From: Candidatus Zixiibacteriota bacterium
GTDB lineage: Bacteria; RBG-13-66-14; B26-G2; WVWN01
Length of the DNA stretch: 57,526 bases
Reading direction: 5' to 3'
Assembly (NCBI GenBank): GCA_030613505.1
Contig: JAUWLW010000016.1
Coordinates: 1-57,526, forward strand
The notes under the pieces were generated by a model, which saw only the letters and a program-made list of their open reading frames with translations, ran no database searches and was not told the DNA's origin. Every line of letters begins with the position of its first letter. The stretch's first letter is position 1. The position numbers were made by a program, and so were the translations under genes. This document shows, piece after piece, positions 41,889 to 51,420 of this stretch.

Positions 41889-41914
41889 CGCCCCGAGGCC
41901 CCTCGGGACCCCGC

Positions 41915-42220
41915 CTAGAGCTCTACCACTTGCCCCTCGAGCGTCAGGTCGAGGTCGCCGAACCGGCGTTCGAGGTGATTCTCGAAACTGGCGAGTAGCG
42001 CATCCGCGCGGCGCCGCGCCGTCGCCAGGCCGGCCAGCGCGACGACGGCCCGCGTTTTATCGTCCAGGCCGTCGACCTCGGCCACCGCGGCGCCGAAGCG
42101 CGAGCGCATCACGTCCTTCAGACTCCGGACGACCATCCGCTTATCCTTCAGGCTGCGCGCGCCCTCCAAACGGACGGTAACGGTCAACAACGCCAAATAA
42201 AGCCGCTTGGGCTCGCTCAT
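41915..42220 (-). CDS. ylxP: DUF503 family protein (YlxP-like)
   Basis: 101 residues. The pattern YLALLTVTVRLEGARSLKDK followed by RSLKDVMRSRFGAAVAEVDG is the DUF503/YlxP signature; the C-terminal part closes a ferredoxin-like fold. The gene is commonly found between infB and rbfA, as here, and is thought to act in ribosome or 30S biogenesis; the molecular role is not established. ATG overlaps the infB stop by four bases. Confidence 0.88.
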   Translation of the reverse strand: MSEPKRLYLALLTVTVRLEGARSLKDKRMVVRSLKDVMRSRFGAAVAEVDGLDDKTRAVVALAGLATARRRADALLASFENHLERRFGDLDLTLEGQVVEL

Positions 42221-44682
42221 TTACTTTCGAAGCGACGCGCCACTTTGCGCTCTCCCAGCACCTCGACGACGTCGCCCTCGGCCACCTCCGGGGAACCGCT
42301 CACCACGATGCCGCACTCCAACCCTTGCTGAACTTCCTTGACGTCGTCGCGGAAACGACGCAACGACGAGATGGTCCCCTCGTGGACGACCTCGCCCTCG
42401 CGCAATACGCGTGCGTGCGCGCCGCGGAGGACGCGGCCTCCGGTCACCATGCTGCCGGCGACGCGGGTCGAGCTCGAGACGTCGAACACCTGGCGCACCT
42501 CCGCCGTACCCACGACCTCGATAACAATTTCGGGTTCGAGCAAGCCCTCCAGCGCCGCCCGCACGTCCTCGATGGTCTCGTAGATGACGTCGTAATAGCG
42601 GATCTCAACGCCCTCGCGTTGGGCCAGCTTCCTCGCGTTCGACTCCACGCCGACGCGATACGCTACCAACACCGCTTGCGAAGCGCCCGCGAGCAGCACG
42701 TCGCTCTCGGTTACGGACCCCACGCCGGTGTGGAGGATCTTGGGGCTCACTTCCTCGTTCCCCAATTGGCCCAGGTGTTCCACCAGCGCCTCCGCCGAAC
42801 CGGCCACGTCCGCCTTGACGACCAGGTTCAGCTCCGACTTCCCGCCTTCCTCGAGTTGGCGATACCACTCGTCGAGAGAGAACGCCGGCTCGGGCGCCTT
42901 TTCGGCCTCGCCCTCTACCGCCAAAAGCGCGGCCAGGCTGCGCGCCGTCTTGTCGTCCGGCATGCCGACCAGGATATCCCCCGCGTCCGGAAGGCCCTCC
43001 GCGCCGAGCACCAAAACCGGCGTGGAAGGACCGGCCTCCTTGACTTTCTTGCCGGCGTCGTCGAACATAGCCCGCACGCGGCCCGCCCGCCGGCCCGCTA
43101 CGAACGCGTCGCCCACCTTGAGGACGCCTTGCTGTACCAGGACGGTGACAACTACGCCGCGGCCCCGGTCGAGCGTCGATTCGATGACTACGCCTCCCGT
43201 CCGGGCGTTGACGTCGGCCTTGAGCTCCATGATCTCCGATTGCAGCGAAATGGCCTCCAATAATTTTTCAAGGCCTTCACCCCGAAGCGCGGAGATCTCG
43301 GCCGAGAGCACTTCGCCTCCCCAGTCTTCGGTGGTAACGCCGTGCTCGGCCAGACCCCGCTTGACGCGAAGCGCGTCCGCCTCCGCCTTATCCATCTTGG
43401 TAATGGCGACGACGATCGGGACGTGGGCGGCTTTGGCGTGGCTCACGGACTCCAGCGTCTGGGGCATGACGCCGTCGTCGGCCGCAACCACCAGGACGAC
43501 GACGTCCGTGACGTGGGCGCCGCGGGCCCGCATCTGGGTAAATACCTCGTGGCCCGGCGTGTCTATGAAGACGACGTCGCCGAACCGGCTATCCGCGACG
43601 GAGGCTCCGACGTGTTGAGTGATACCGCCCGATTCGGTGGCCACGACGTTGGTCTTCCGGATGGCGTCGAGGAGCGTCGTCTTGCCGTGGTCGACGTGGC
43701 CCAGGACGGCCACGACGGTCCGGCGGGGCTCGAACTTCGGCTCCACGGCCTGGACGTCAACGTCGAACTCCATCTCTCGGGCGGCCTCGGCCTGCTCGTC
43801 AACAGTCAGGATGGTCAACGGCGTGAGGTCGGAACGCCCCTTGCCGCGGAAGAACGCCTCGACTTTTTCGGTGGCGGCGTCGAGCGCGAACGCGAGCTCG
43901 CCCAACGTCTGCTCGCCCCGCAGGCGCACCTTCTTCTTGGGGGCGACCTTGGGCTCCGCGGTGGCCGCACTCCGGGCGGCCTTACGGCCGTACGCATGCG
44001 ACCGTTCCGGTACGCCCCTCTTCCCCCGGGCGCCCTTCTCGCCGCGGCCTCGGCCGGCCCGGTGCCCGCGGGGGCGCGCCACCCGTTCCGGTTTCGTGAG
44101 CCGCCGCAACGCGTCCGGCGCCACCGTAGCGCCGCGGTCATCCAGGATCTCCTCCTGGGCAACGACCCGGGCGTCGGCCTTCTCCGGACGGGGAGCCTTC
44201 TTAACCTTGCCGGCCTTCGCTTTTTCGTCGACGCCGGCCTCACCCTCCGCGGCCGCCGGTTTCCCCTCTGCAGCTTCCTCGGCCGGCGGTTCCACGACTG
44301 CCTCCGCGGGTTCGGCTTTGGCCTCCTTCGGCGCCTTCTCGGAGGTTTCCGCCTTTTCGGCCGCTACGGCCGCCGACGCCCCCTCCGCCGCGGGCGCCTC
44401 CACCGGCGCCGGTTCTTCCTTCTGCTCTCGCGGCGCCTTTTTACGAAGGCGGACCTTGGCAGCCGCCGGCTTCGCCATTTCGGGAACGACGACCGGCTGC
44501 TCCTTGGCCTCGCTGTCTTTTATGCCGAATAAGTGCGCGCGCAGTTTCGCCTCGTCCTCGGGCGTGACGACGCTGTTGGCGGCCTTGGCGTCGACGCCGA
44601 TCCGCCGCAGCACCTCTATAAGCTCTTTACTGTTTCGGCCCAACGACTTGGCTACTTCGTGGACCCTTCTTTTGCCGGCCAA
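42217..44682 (-). CDS. infB: Translation initiation factor IF-2
   Basis: 821 residues. IF2N module at 1-50 (RRVHEVAKSLGRNSKELIEVLRRIG is split across the start), then a long Ala/Glu/Pro/Lys linker to about 230, a second N-terminal module around 255-320, and the G domain with GHVDHGKTT (328-336), DTPGHE and TKMD, followed by the two beta barrels that bind fMet-tRNA. It places initiator tRNA on the 30S subunit. The ylxR and ylxQ genes often seen between nusA and infB are absent; the gap is 55 bases. Confidence 0.96.
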   Translation of the reverse strand: MAGKRRVHEVAKSLGRNSKELIEVLRRIGVDAKAANSVVTPEDEAKLRAHLFGIKDSEAKEQPVVVPEMAKPAAAKVRLRKKAPREQKEEPAPVEAPAAEGASAAVAAEKAETSEKAPKEAKAEPAEAVVEPPAEEAAEGKPAAAEGEAGVDEKAKAGKVKKAPRPEKADARVVAQEEILDDRGATVAPDALRRLTKPERVARPRGHRAGRGRGEKGARGKRGVPERSHAYGRKAARSAATAEPKVAPKKKVRLRGEQTLGELAFALDAATEKVEAFFRGKGRSDLTPLTILTVDEQAEAAREMEFDVDVQAVEPKFEPRRTVVAVLGHVDHGKTTLLDAIRKTNVVATESGGITQHVGASVADSRFGDVVFIDTPGHEVFTQMRARGAHVTDVVVLVVAADDGVMPQTLESVSHAKAAHVPIVVAITKMDKAEADALRVKRGLAEHGVTTEDWGGEVLSAEISALRGEGLEKLLEAISLQSEIMELKADVNARTGGVVIESTLDRGRGVVVTVLVQQGVLKVGDAFVAGRRAGRVRAMFDDAGKKVKEAGPSTPVLVLGAEGLPDAGDILVGMPDDKTARSLAALLAVEGEAEKAPEPAFSLDEWYRQLEEGGKSELNLVVKADVAGSAEALVEHLGQLGNEEVSPKILHTGVGSVTESDVLLAGASQAVLVAYRVGVESNARKLAQREGVEIRYYDVIYETIEDVRAALEGLLEPEIVIEVVGTAEVRQVFDVSSSTRVAGSMVTGGRVLRGAHARVLREGEVVHEGTISSLRRFRDDVKEVQQGLECGIVVSGSPEVAEGDVVEVLGERKVARRFESK

Positions 44683-44737
44683 AGCTTAACACCTCACTTA
44701 GTTTGCCTCGGTGACCCAAATCCCGCGCAGCCGTAAA

Positions 44738-46375
44738 TCAGTCCTGCTTGGGAGCTTCCCCTTCCTCCTCCGATTGCGTCTCGTCGGCCGGCGCGCCACC
44801 GGCCGCGACCTCTTCGTCCTCTTCCGACGGCTCTTCTTCGGGCGGCGCGGCCTCGGGAGTTTCGCCTAATTCCTCGGCCGGAGCTTCCTCCCCTTCGACC
44901 GCTTCGGCGGGAGCCGCGGCGGCCTCCTCGGGCGGGGGCGCCTCCTCGGCTTCCGCTGCCGGTTCCTCGGCGACCTCGGTCACTTCATCCTCGGCGGGCG
45001 CTTCCCCTTCGGCGGCGGGTTCCTCCTCGCCGGCCTCCTCCTCGGCAGCCGCTTCGACGAATTCGGGTTCGAGGTAGTCGTCCGGCTTGGGAGGCTCGAG
45101 GCCCTGTTCGGCCAACTCCGCCAGGCGCGCCGTAACCTTCTGTTGTAACTCGACGGCGGTTTTAGGCCCGATACCCGGCGCGGTAGCGAGCTCCTTGGGC
45201 GTCGCGGCCAGTATTTCGTCGGCGGAGCCGAAGCCTTGTTCGTACAACGCGAGGGCGGTTTTCTCGCCCACGCCGGGAAGTGTAGTGAGGAAATCGTACG
45301 AGGCCGCGGCCTCGGCCTCTTCGCGCGCCGTCAGTTCCTCGCGCTCGCGCTCGCTTATAATGTCTACGTGCCAACCGATCAACTTCGCGGCCAACCGGAC
45401 GTTCTGACCGCCGCGGCCTATGGCCAGCGAGAGCTGACTCTCCGGTACCACGACGACGACGTGATGGGCATCTTCGTCAACTTCGAGGCCGGTAATCTGC
45501 GCCGGCGCCAGCGCGTTGCGGGTGAACTCCTCCACCGTCGCCGCGAACCGCACGATGTCGACTTTCTCGCCCGAGAGCTCGCGTACGACGGCTTGCACGC
45601 GATAACCGCGCATGCCGACGCAAGTGCCCACCGGGTCAACGTTCTTATCGCGGCTCGAGACCGCTATTTTGGAGCGCGAGCCGGGCTCGCGAGCGACGGC
45701 ATGTATCTTGACCAGTCCCTCGTAGACCTCGGGCACCTCGAGCTCGAACAATTTCCCCAAGAAGTCGGGGTTGGCACGCGAGACGACGATCTGGGCGCCC
45801 TTGGTGGTTTCGCGGACCTCGATGAGGTACGCCCGAACGCGATCGCCCACGCGGTACTCCTCGCCGGGGAGTCTTTCGCGGTACGGCATAACGGCCTCGG
45901 TCCGGCCGAGGTCTATGACGACGGTTCCCTTGGATTCGCGCTTGACGACGCCGCTCACTACCTCGCCAACGCGCTTCTGGTACTCGGCGAGGATGACGGT
46001 CCGCTCGGCCTCGCGCAGCCTTTGGATCACGACCTGCTTGGCTATCTGGGCGGCGTTGCGGCCGAAAATGGAGGGCGAGATCTCGACGTCCAACTCGTCG
46101 TCCAGCTCGGCCTCCGGGTCCATCGCCCGCGCCTCCGCCAGGTTTATCTCCATCCCCGGCTTGGTCACCTCGTCGACGACGGTACGGCGCGACACGATGA
46201 TTATGTCGTCGTCCTCCTCCAGGAGGTGTATGTCCATCTCCGGAATGTTGAGGTGGCTGCGCCGCGACGCCGAGTTCAGCGCCGCCTCCAACGCCTCGAT
46301 AACGATTTCGCGTTCGATGTCCTTAGCGCGCGCCAGCTGGTCCACCATCTCTTTTAATTGGATCTCGTCCGCCAT
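44738..46375 (-). CDS. nusA: Transcription termination/antitermination factor NusA
   Basis: 545 residues. An N-terminal RNAP-binding domain, S1 (about 130-200), two KH domains with LAIGRGGQNVRLAAKL, then helix-hairpin-helix repeats (LPGVGEKTALALYEQG, APGIGPKTAVELQ). From about 425 to the end is a strongly acidic Ala/Glu/Pro-rich tail of ~120 residues, longer than in model NusA proteins and mirrored by the acidic linker of the adjacent IF-2. The ATG at 46375 is used over a TTG two codons upstream; AGGAGAGA lies before it. Confidence 0.95.
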   Translation of the reverse strand: MADEIQLKEMVDQLARAKDIEREIVIEALEAALNSASRRSHLNIPEMDIHLLEEDDDIIIVSRRTVVDEVTKPGMEINLAEARAMDPEAELDDELDVEISPSIFGRNAAQIAKQVVIQRLREAERTVILAEYQKRVGEVVSGVVKRESKGTVVIDLGRTEAVMPYRERLPGEEYRVGDRVRAYLIEVRETTKGAQIVVSRANPDFLGKLFELEVPEVYEGLVKIHAVAREPGSRSKIAVSSRDKNVDPVGTCVGMRGYRVQAVVRELSGEKVDIVRFAATVEEFTRNALAPAQITGLEVDEDAHHVVVVVPESQLSLAIGRGGQNVRLAAKLIGWHVDIISEREREELTAREEAEAAASYDFLTTLPGVGEKTALALYEQGFGSADEILAATPKELATAPGIGPKTAVELQQKVTARLAELAEQGLEPPKPDDYLEPEFVEAAAEEEAGEEEPAAEGEAPAEDEVTEVAEEPAAEAEEAPPPEEAAAAPAEAVEGEEAPAEELGETPEAAPPEEEPSEEDEEVAAGGAPADETQSEEEGEAPKQD

Positions 46376-46389
46376 GGGCAATCTCTCTC

Positions 46390-46914
46390 CTAGCGCCGCG
46401 GCCGCGCTCGGTCACGGCCCTTCTTACGGGTGGGCTCGCGCTTCTCAAAGCCCGGCAGCTCCGGCTCGAGCCTGGCTTCGGCCACCGAGCCGAATTCGAA
46501 AGTCCGGCGGCCCTCGTCGCTATCGAGCTCGAGACCGTCGGCGTCAATCCTCACGATGCGTCCCACGACCACTTCGGGCCGCGTGCCGCGTTTTACCTTC
46601 AAACGAACCAGCATGCCGCGGAAGCGTTCGAAATCACGCCAGCCCCGCAACCGTCGGTCCAACCCGGGCGACGATACCTCGAGGTCGAACACCCCGACCA
46701 GCGCGTTCTCTAGCTCGAGCCGGGCACGCAACCGAACGTTTACGTCGGCGCAATCGTCCACGCCCACGAAACCTTCGACCCGGTCGAGGATGACCTTCAC
46801 CACCCAGCCTTTGGGACCGCGATTAAGCGAGACGTCCCACACGTCGACGCCCCGCGCCCGGGCCACCGCAGCAGCGAGTTCGACGACCTTCTCCCGCACG
46901 TCTTCCAGCAACAT
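46390..46914 (-). CDS. rimP: Ribosome maturation factor RimP
   Basis: 174 residues. VVELAAAVARARGVDVWDVSLNR, then VKVILDR, VGVDDCADVNVRLRARLE and LEVSSPGLDRRL, the signature region of RimP. The C-terminal SH3-like part is followed by a basic tail (EKREPTRKKGRDRARPRR). RimP acts in 30S assembly. The frame is open further upstream, overlapping ispG, but the domain starts at the ATG at 46914. rimP-nusA-infB is the standard order. Confidence 0.93.
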   Translation of the reverse strand: MLLEDVREKVVELAAAVARARGVDVWDVSLNRGPKGWVVKVILDRVEGFVGVDDCADVNVRLRARLELENALVGVFDLEVSSPGLDRRLRGWRDFERFRGMLVRLKVKRGTRPEVVVGRIVRIDADGLELDSDEGRRTFEFGSVAEARLEPELPGFEKREPTRKKGRDRARPRR

Positions 46915-46918
46915 AAAC

Positions 46919-47977
46919 CTACAACTCCAAACTATCCAATTCTTCGAGCAGCGCGGCCACGAGTTCGTCCTCGTCCGCCGAGCGCACGATCTCGCCCTTG
47001 CGGTATACGACGCCGCGGCCCTTGCCGCCGGCGCCGCCGCCATCGGCCTCGCTCGCCTCGCCCGGGCCGTTCACGGCGCAACCCATGACGGCCACCACGA
47101 CGTCCCGCGCGTCGCCGTCCAGGCTCTCGGCCACGCGGCGGGCCAGAGACGCCACGTCCACCTGGGCGCGGCCGCAGCCGGGACAGGAGATGAGCGTGGG
47201 GCCCCGGCGCCTCAGCTCGAGCGCCCGTAAGACCTCGTAGCCGACGGCCACCTCGCGCTCCGGCTCGTCGGTGAGCGATACCCTGAGGGTATCGCCCAGT
47301 CCCGCGGCCAGTATGAGGGCGAGCCCCGCCACCGAACGCACGACGCCGGCGTCGCCCAAGCCGGCCTCGGTGACGCCGACGTGGAGCGGGTACGGGAGCT
47401 CCTCCGCTATTAAACGGTTGGCCTGGAGCGTAACCGCCGGCGACGTGGCTTTGGCCGAAACGATCACGTCTCCCAGGCCCGCGTCCTCCAAGCGCCGCAC
47501 GCCCTCGACGGCGCTCGCCGCCATGGCCGCGGCGGTGCGGCCGCCGTATCGGGCGACGACGTCGCGTTCGAGCGAGCCGGCGTTCACGCCCACGCGAGCC
47601 GTCACGCCGCGGGCCGCCATCTCGCGGCCTAGCTCGAGCCAATGCTCGCGCCGCGTTATATTGCCCGGGTTGAGGCGGACGGCCGCGGCGCCGGCGTCGA
47701 GACAGGCCAGCGCCAGGCGGCGGTCGAAATGTATGTCCGCCATGAGCGGTACCGGCGACCGGCGCGCCAACTCGCCGAAAGCCGCCGCGGCGTCGACGTC
47801 GGGAACCGCCGCCCGCGCCAGCTCGCACCCCGCCGCGGCCAGCCGCTCGAGCTGCGCCAGCGTCGCCGCTACGTCCCGGGTGTCGGTCTTGGTCATGGAC
47901 TCGACGCGCACCGGCTCGCCGCCGCCCACCGCGACCTCTCCGACCATAATTTTCTTCGTTTCGTCTCGCGTAAACAT
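46919..47977 (-). CDS. ispG: 4-hydroxy-3-methylbut-2-en-1-yl diphosphate synthase IspG
   Basis: 352 residues, the compact bacterial form without the plant insert. 4Fe-4S ligands Cys265 and Cys268 (SCPGCGR), Cys300 (MGCAVNGPGE) and Glu307 are present, as are PLMADIHFD and RLNPGNI of the TIM barrel. It reduces MEcPP to HMBPP in the MEP pathway, with electrons from ferredoxin or flavodoxin. A Gly-rich loop (ADGGGAGGKG) is inserted after the Glu ligand. It lies near dxr and uppS in the same block, so isoprenoid supply genes are linked to envelope synthesis. Confidence 0.95.
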   Translation of the reverse strand: MFTRDETKKIMVGEVAVGGGEPVRVESMTKTDTRDVAATLAQLERLAAAGCELARAAVPDVDAAAAFGELARRSPVPLMADIHFDRRLALACLDAGAAAVRLNPGNITRREHWLELGREMAARGVTARVGVNAGSLERDVVARYGGRTAAAMAASAVEGVRRLEDAGLGDVIVSAKATSPAVTLQANRLIAEELPYPLHVGVTEAGLGDAGVVRSVAGLALILAAGLGDTLRVSLTDEPEREVAVGYEVLRALELRRRGPTLISCPGCGRAQVDVASLARRVAESLDGDARDVVVAVMGCAVNGPGEASEADGGGAGGKGRGVVYRKGEIVRSADEDELVAALLEELDSLEL

Positions 47978-47986
47978 AGCGCCCCC

Positions 47987-49309
47987 CTAGCTCCCAAAGA
48001 CCCTCGTGAAGGCGGCGACGAGCGCCAAAGCGATGATGCCGACCAGAAAGGCGAAGCCGACGGCGTTGACTAGCTCCCGGGCCCTAGCCGAAAGGTTCTT
48101 GCGCCGCGCGGTCTCGAAAACGCCGATTACGATGTGGCCGCCGTCCAAAACCGGCACCGGCAAGAGGTTCATCATCGCCAACATAACCGAAAGGAAACCT
48201 ATGTACTCCACGTACGGCACGAAGCCCGCGCGCGCCGTCTCGCCGGCGAAGCGCGCGATCGTAATGGGGCCGCCCAGCGCCTTGGTAACTTTGACGCGGC
48301 CTTTGAACACCAGCACCATGCCGCGCGCGGTGCCGGTCACTATCTCCCACGTACGCTCCCAACCCGCCGGGACGGCGCCGAGCCAGCTCTCGGACTTCCG
48401 GACCTCGAGCAGGCCGCACACCACGCCGAGCTTCTCGACAAACTCCTCGGCGCCGCCTCCCTCGTATTCGACGGCCACCGCCACCGGCCCCGCGGCCGTC
48501 TCAAAACCGACGTCGTGGCGGCCCGGCGCGAGGCCCACGGTCAGCGACAGCAGTTCGTTGAACGTGGCCACCGGCCGTCCGTCCAACGACGCGACGCGGT
48601 CGCCCTTCGTCACGCCCGCCGCGGCCGCGTACGTCTCCTCGGCAACGGCGAAGACGTCGTTCGTCTGGTACGGCATTAACCCCACCAGGCCGCGACCGGT
48701 CTCGGCATCCAGCACCGGCACGGCCTCGAGCGTTACCTTACGGCCGCGGCGCCGGACGTCGAACGCGAGCTTGCGGTCGGCGTTGGCGTTCACGACGCGC
48801 TGGAGGTCGAACCAATAGATCGTGGGTCGGCCGTTCACGGCCACGATGACGTCGCCCTCCTCGAAGCCCGCCAGATTGGCGGGCGCCGGCACCCGGCCGC
48901 CGTCGACGGCTACCGTTTCCAATACGCCGCCGACCCGATTCGGGAAGGTGTAAAGCGTATACCCGGCCTTGGCCACTACCGCGAAGAGGACTATCGCCAG
49001 GACGAAATTCATCGCCGGGCCGGCGAAGGCCACCAGCATCCGCACCCACGGCGGTTTGGATAGGAACTCATCCGGCGCGCCCTCGCGCTCGCGCTCGTCG
49101 CCGCCCGCCATCTTGACGTAGCCACCCAGCGGCAAGAGCGATATGGCGTACTCGGTGCCGCGCCACGTAACGCTTAAGAGGACCTTGCCGAAACCGAACG
49201 AAAATCGTAAAACGCGGATGCGCGCCAGCTTGGCCACGGCGAAGTGGCCGGCCTCGTGTACGAAGACCAGGATTCCAAGAACGACTATGAATGCCAATAT
49301 CGTGGTCAC
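47987..49309 (-). CDS. rseP: RseP/site-2-type intramembrane zinc protease
   Basis: 440 residues. HEAGH (18-22) in the first helix, two PDZ-like domains (about 130-200 and 210-290), and the third-ligand motif NLLPVPVLDGGH near the C-terminus, four membrane helices in all. RseP cleaves anti-sigma factors and leftover signal peptides within the membrane. GTG start. It sits between dxr/cdsA and ispG, as in many genomes with a uppS-cdsA-dxr-rseP order. Confidence 0.94.
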   Translation of the reverse strand: MTTILAFIVVLGILVFVHEAGHFAVAKLARIRVLRFSFGFGKVLLSVTWRGTEYAISLLPLGGYVKMAGGDEREREGAPDEFLSKPPWVRMLVAFAGPAMNFVLAIVLFAVVAKAGYTLYTFPNRVGGVLETVAVDGGRVPAPANLAGFEEGDVIVAVNGRPTIYWFDLQRVVNANADRKLAFDVRRRGRKVTLEAVPVLDAETGRGLVGLMPYQTNDVFAVAEETYAAAAGVTKGDRVASLDGRPVATFNELLSLTVGLAPGRHDVGFETAAGPVAVAVEYEGGGAEEFVEKLGVVCGLLEVRKSESWLGAVPAGWERTWEIVTGTARGMVLVFKGRVKVTKALGGPITIARFAGETARAGFVPYVEYIGFLSVMLAMMNLLPVPVLDGGHIVIGVFETARRKNLSARARELVNAVGFAFLVGIIALALVAAFTRVFGS

Positions 49310-49319
49310 GCGTACCCGC

Positions 49320-49601
49320 CTAGTGGATGTAATCCTCGTCTAACTCGACGAAAAACAGGGTGGACGAGCCCTCGGCCCAATCCCACTCCGCCTGCGACAA
49401 CGACTGGGCGAAGTCCTCCATCGCGTCCGAGAACTCCGCAGCGTCGGCCCGGTAGTCCGCAAGCGCGGCCTCGATCTCTTCCTTCAGGCCGGCGATGCTC
49501 TCGCTGAAGCAAACTATTCCGGCCGGGAAGATCCGAGCCATGAAGCCGCCGCCGTGCGGGTATATCAAAGCCACCAATCGCACCGGTTTATCCGTCGGCA
49601 T
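49320..49601 (-). CDS. Small protein of unknown function, HicB-like strand pattern
   Basis: 93 residues. VRLVALIYPHGGGFMARI is followed by FPAGIVCFSESIAGLKEEIEAALADYRAD, a strand-strand-helix order that recalls the partial RNase H fold of HicB antitoxin-like proteins (quality strand, x-G-x-V, then EEA helix). The C-terminal half is acidic and ends ELDEDYIH. No hicA-like toxin is next to it. It is placed 10 bases before rseP and 2 bases after the TPR gene, so it belongs to the transcript. Function unknown. Confidence 0.65.
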   Translation of the reverse strand: MPTDKPVRLVALIYPHGGGFMARIFPAGIVCFSESIAGLKEEIEAALADYRADAAEFSDAMEDFAQSLSQAEWDWAEGSSTLFFVELDEDYIH

Positions 49602-49603
49602 CG

Positions 49604-50224
49604 CTACTCTCCGTAGACGTCCTTCTTCAGTTTGCGTACGTACGAGGCGAGGTCGTCACTGGTTCCGAAGACGCCTATTTCGCCCACGGCGGCGTACGCG
49701 CCCGTGCTGTAGTCCAAGACCTTCTCGTAACACGCCAGCGCGTCCCTTTTTCGCCCCACCTTCTCCAGCGCGCGCCCCAGAAACCACAGGCCGTTGAAAT
49801 CGTAGGGAGAAGCCTCCGCGTATTTCCCGAGCGAAGCCACGGCCTCATCATACTTTTTCATACCGAAGTACGCGCGCCCCATTTGATAATGGGCCTTATT
49901 GAGGTTTTCGTCGAGGGCGACGGCCTTACGGTACTCGTCTATCGCCGGCTCGAGCTTGTCGACGGCGAAGTACACCTCCGCCAACCGGAAGTGGACGTCG
50001 GCGTCGTTAGGGACGAGCGCAAGCGCCATCAGGTACGCGTCCACGGCTTCCCGCCAATCATTCGCGTACTCGTACTCCATGGCGAGCTCGACGTACAGGT
50101 CGGCATTATCCGGGTCCGCGGCGATTTCGGCTTCGATCTCTTCGATGACGCCGCCGTACGCCGCGGCCGCGAAAACCGCCGCCGCCAAAAGGTACCTCGC
50201 GCGCGAAATATTATTTATAAACAT
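49604..50224 (-). CDS. Exported TPR-repeat protein
   Basis: 206 residues from the ATG at 50224. A signal sequence or membrane anchor (ARYLLAAAVFAAAAYGG, 8-24) is followed by four TPRs: NADLYVELAMEYEYANDWREAV, NDADVHFRLAEVYFAVDKLEPAI, NKAHYQMGRAYFGMKKYDEAV and FNGLWFLGRALEKVGRKRDAL. It is likely periplasmic or outer-membrane attached and a protein-complex scaffold. The open frame upstream to 50818 lies inside dxr and is a shadow. No paralog relation to the TPR gene at 14983 beyond the repeat itself. Confidence 0.8.
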   Translation of the reverse strand: MFINNISRARYLLAAAVFAAAAYGGVIEEIEAEIAADPDNADLYVELAMEYEYANDWREAVDAYLMALALVPNDADVHFRLAEVYFAVDKLEPAIDEYRKAVALDENLNKAHYQMGRAYFGMKKYDEAVASLGKYAEASPYDFNGLWFLGRALEKVGRKRDALACYEKVLDYSTGAYAAVGEIGVFGTSDDLASYVRKLKKDVYGE

Positions 50225-50241
50225 CGACCGTCGTCTCCCGC

Positions 50242-51414
50242 CTACGCGCGACTCGCAACCGCCGCGGCGACCTCCTCCGCCCGGCGCCGCGCCCACCGGT
50301 CCGCCCGGGCGACGTCGTCGTAGCCGGCGGCGTCGCCGTCCGGGGCGTCGGCCAGCGTCGCCTCGATTACCTCCGGCAGCGCGCCGAAGGGGATTTCGCC
50401 GGCCAGGAATTTCTCGACCGCCACTTCGTCGGCGGCGTTCATGACCGCGGGCTTCAAGCCGCCGGCGCGCCCCGCGGCGAGGGCCAAACCGAAGCACGGG
50501 AACTGCGCCGGGTCCGGCCGCGCGAACTCGAGCCGGCCTATGGTCGCGAGCTCGAGCGCCGCGGTGGGAAAAAGGGCCGCGCGCCTTTCCGGGTACGTGA
50601 GCGCGTACTGGATGGGAAGGCGCATGTCCGCGGTGGCGAGCTGCGCCACGAACGAGCCGTCCGCCATCTCGACCAGAGAGTGGACCACCGACTGGGGATG
50701 TATCAAGACGTCGATGCGGTCCCACGGCATGTCGAAGAGCCAGTACGCTTCGATGACTTCCAAACCCTTGTTCATCAGCGTCGCGGAGTCCACCGAGATC
50801 TTGGCGCCCATGTCCCACACCGGGTGCGCCACGGCCTGCTCAGGCGTCGCGTCGGCCACTTCCTCCCGGCTTTTCTCCAGAAACGGGCCGCCGGAGGCCG
50901 TAATTATCAGCCGCCGGACGGCGTCGGGGCGGCACATTTCCAGGCACTGGGCCAAGGCCGCGTGCTCGCTGTCCACGGGGAAGATGCGCGCGCCCGCGGC
51001 CCGTTGCGCCTCCCGCACCAGCTTCCCGCCCGCGACGAGCGACTCCTTGTTGGCGAGCGCCACGTCCTTTCCCGCGTTCAGCGCGGCGAGGGTGGGCGCC
51101 AGGCCGGCGAAACCCGCGACCGCGACCAGCACCAGGTCCGCCGTCGGCGTCGTGGCGACGTTCGCCGCGGCGCCGTCGCCCGCGAATACCTCCACGCCCT
51201 CGGCGGCCAACGGCTCGAGCACGCGCGCTTGCCGCTCGTCGCTCACGCCTACGGCGGCGACGCGAAAGGCGCGTGCCTGGCGGACCAAAAGCTCCGCGTT
51301 GTGGCGCGCGGCGAGCCCCACCACCTCGACCTCGTCGCCCAGCGAGGCGACGACGTCGAGCGCGTTCCGGCCTATGGAACCGGTGGACCCCAGTATGCTC
51401 ACCCGTTTCACCAT
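50242..51414 (-). CDS. dxr: 1-deoxy-D-xylulose 5-phosphate reductoisomerase
   Basis: 390 residues. NADPH site GSTGSIG (9-15), metal ligands Asp148 and Glu150 in PVDSEH and Glu219 in MNKGLEVIEA, and HPQSVVHSLVE of the active-site flap. It catalyses the first committed MEP-pathway step. The usual SEHSAI is SEHAAL here, so the Ser after His is Ala. Followed upstream by cdsA with a 6-base gap. Confidence 0.95.
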   Translation of the reverse strand: MVKRVSILGSTGSIGRNALDVVASLGDEVEVVGLAARHNAELLVRQARAFRVAAVGVSDERQARVLEPLAAEGVEVFAGDGAAANVATTPTADLVLVAVAGFAGLAPTLAALNAGKDVALANKESLVAGGKLVREAQRAAGARIFPVDSEHAALAQCLEMCRPDAVRRLIITASGGPFLEKSREEVADATPEQAVAHPVWDMGAKISVDSATLMNKGLEVIEAYWLFDMPWDRIDVLIHPQSVVHSLVEMADGSFVAQLATADMRLPIQYALTYPERRAALFPTAALELATIGRLEFARPDPAQFPCFGLALAAGRAGGLKPAVMNAADEVAVEKFLAGEIPFGALPEVIEATLADAPDGDAAGYDDVARADRWARRRAEEVAAAVASRA

Positions 51415-51420
51415 ATAGTC

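Noticed and set aside
43342-44689. Overlapping plus-strand frames opposite infB
   Set aside because: Shadows of the Ala/Glu-rich IF-2 linker; infB motifs on the other strand are unambiguous.
49320-49601. HicAB toxin-antitoxin pair
   Set aside because: Only a HicB-like pattern; no HicA-type small basic protein next to it, and the gene sits inside a housekeeping block.
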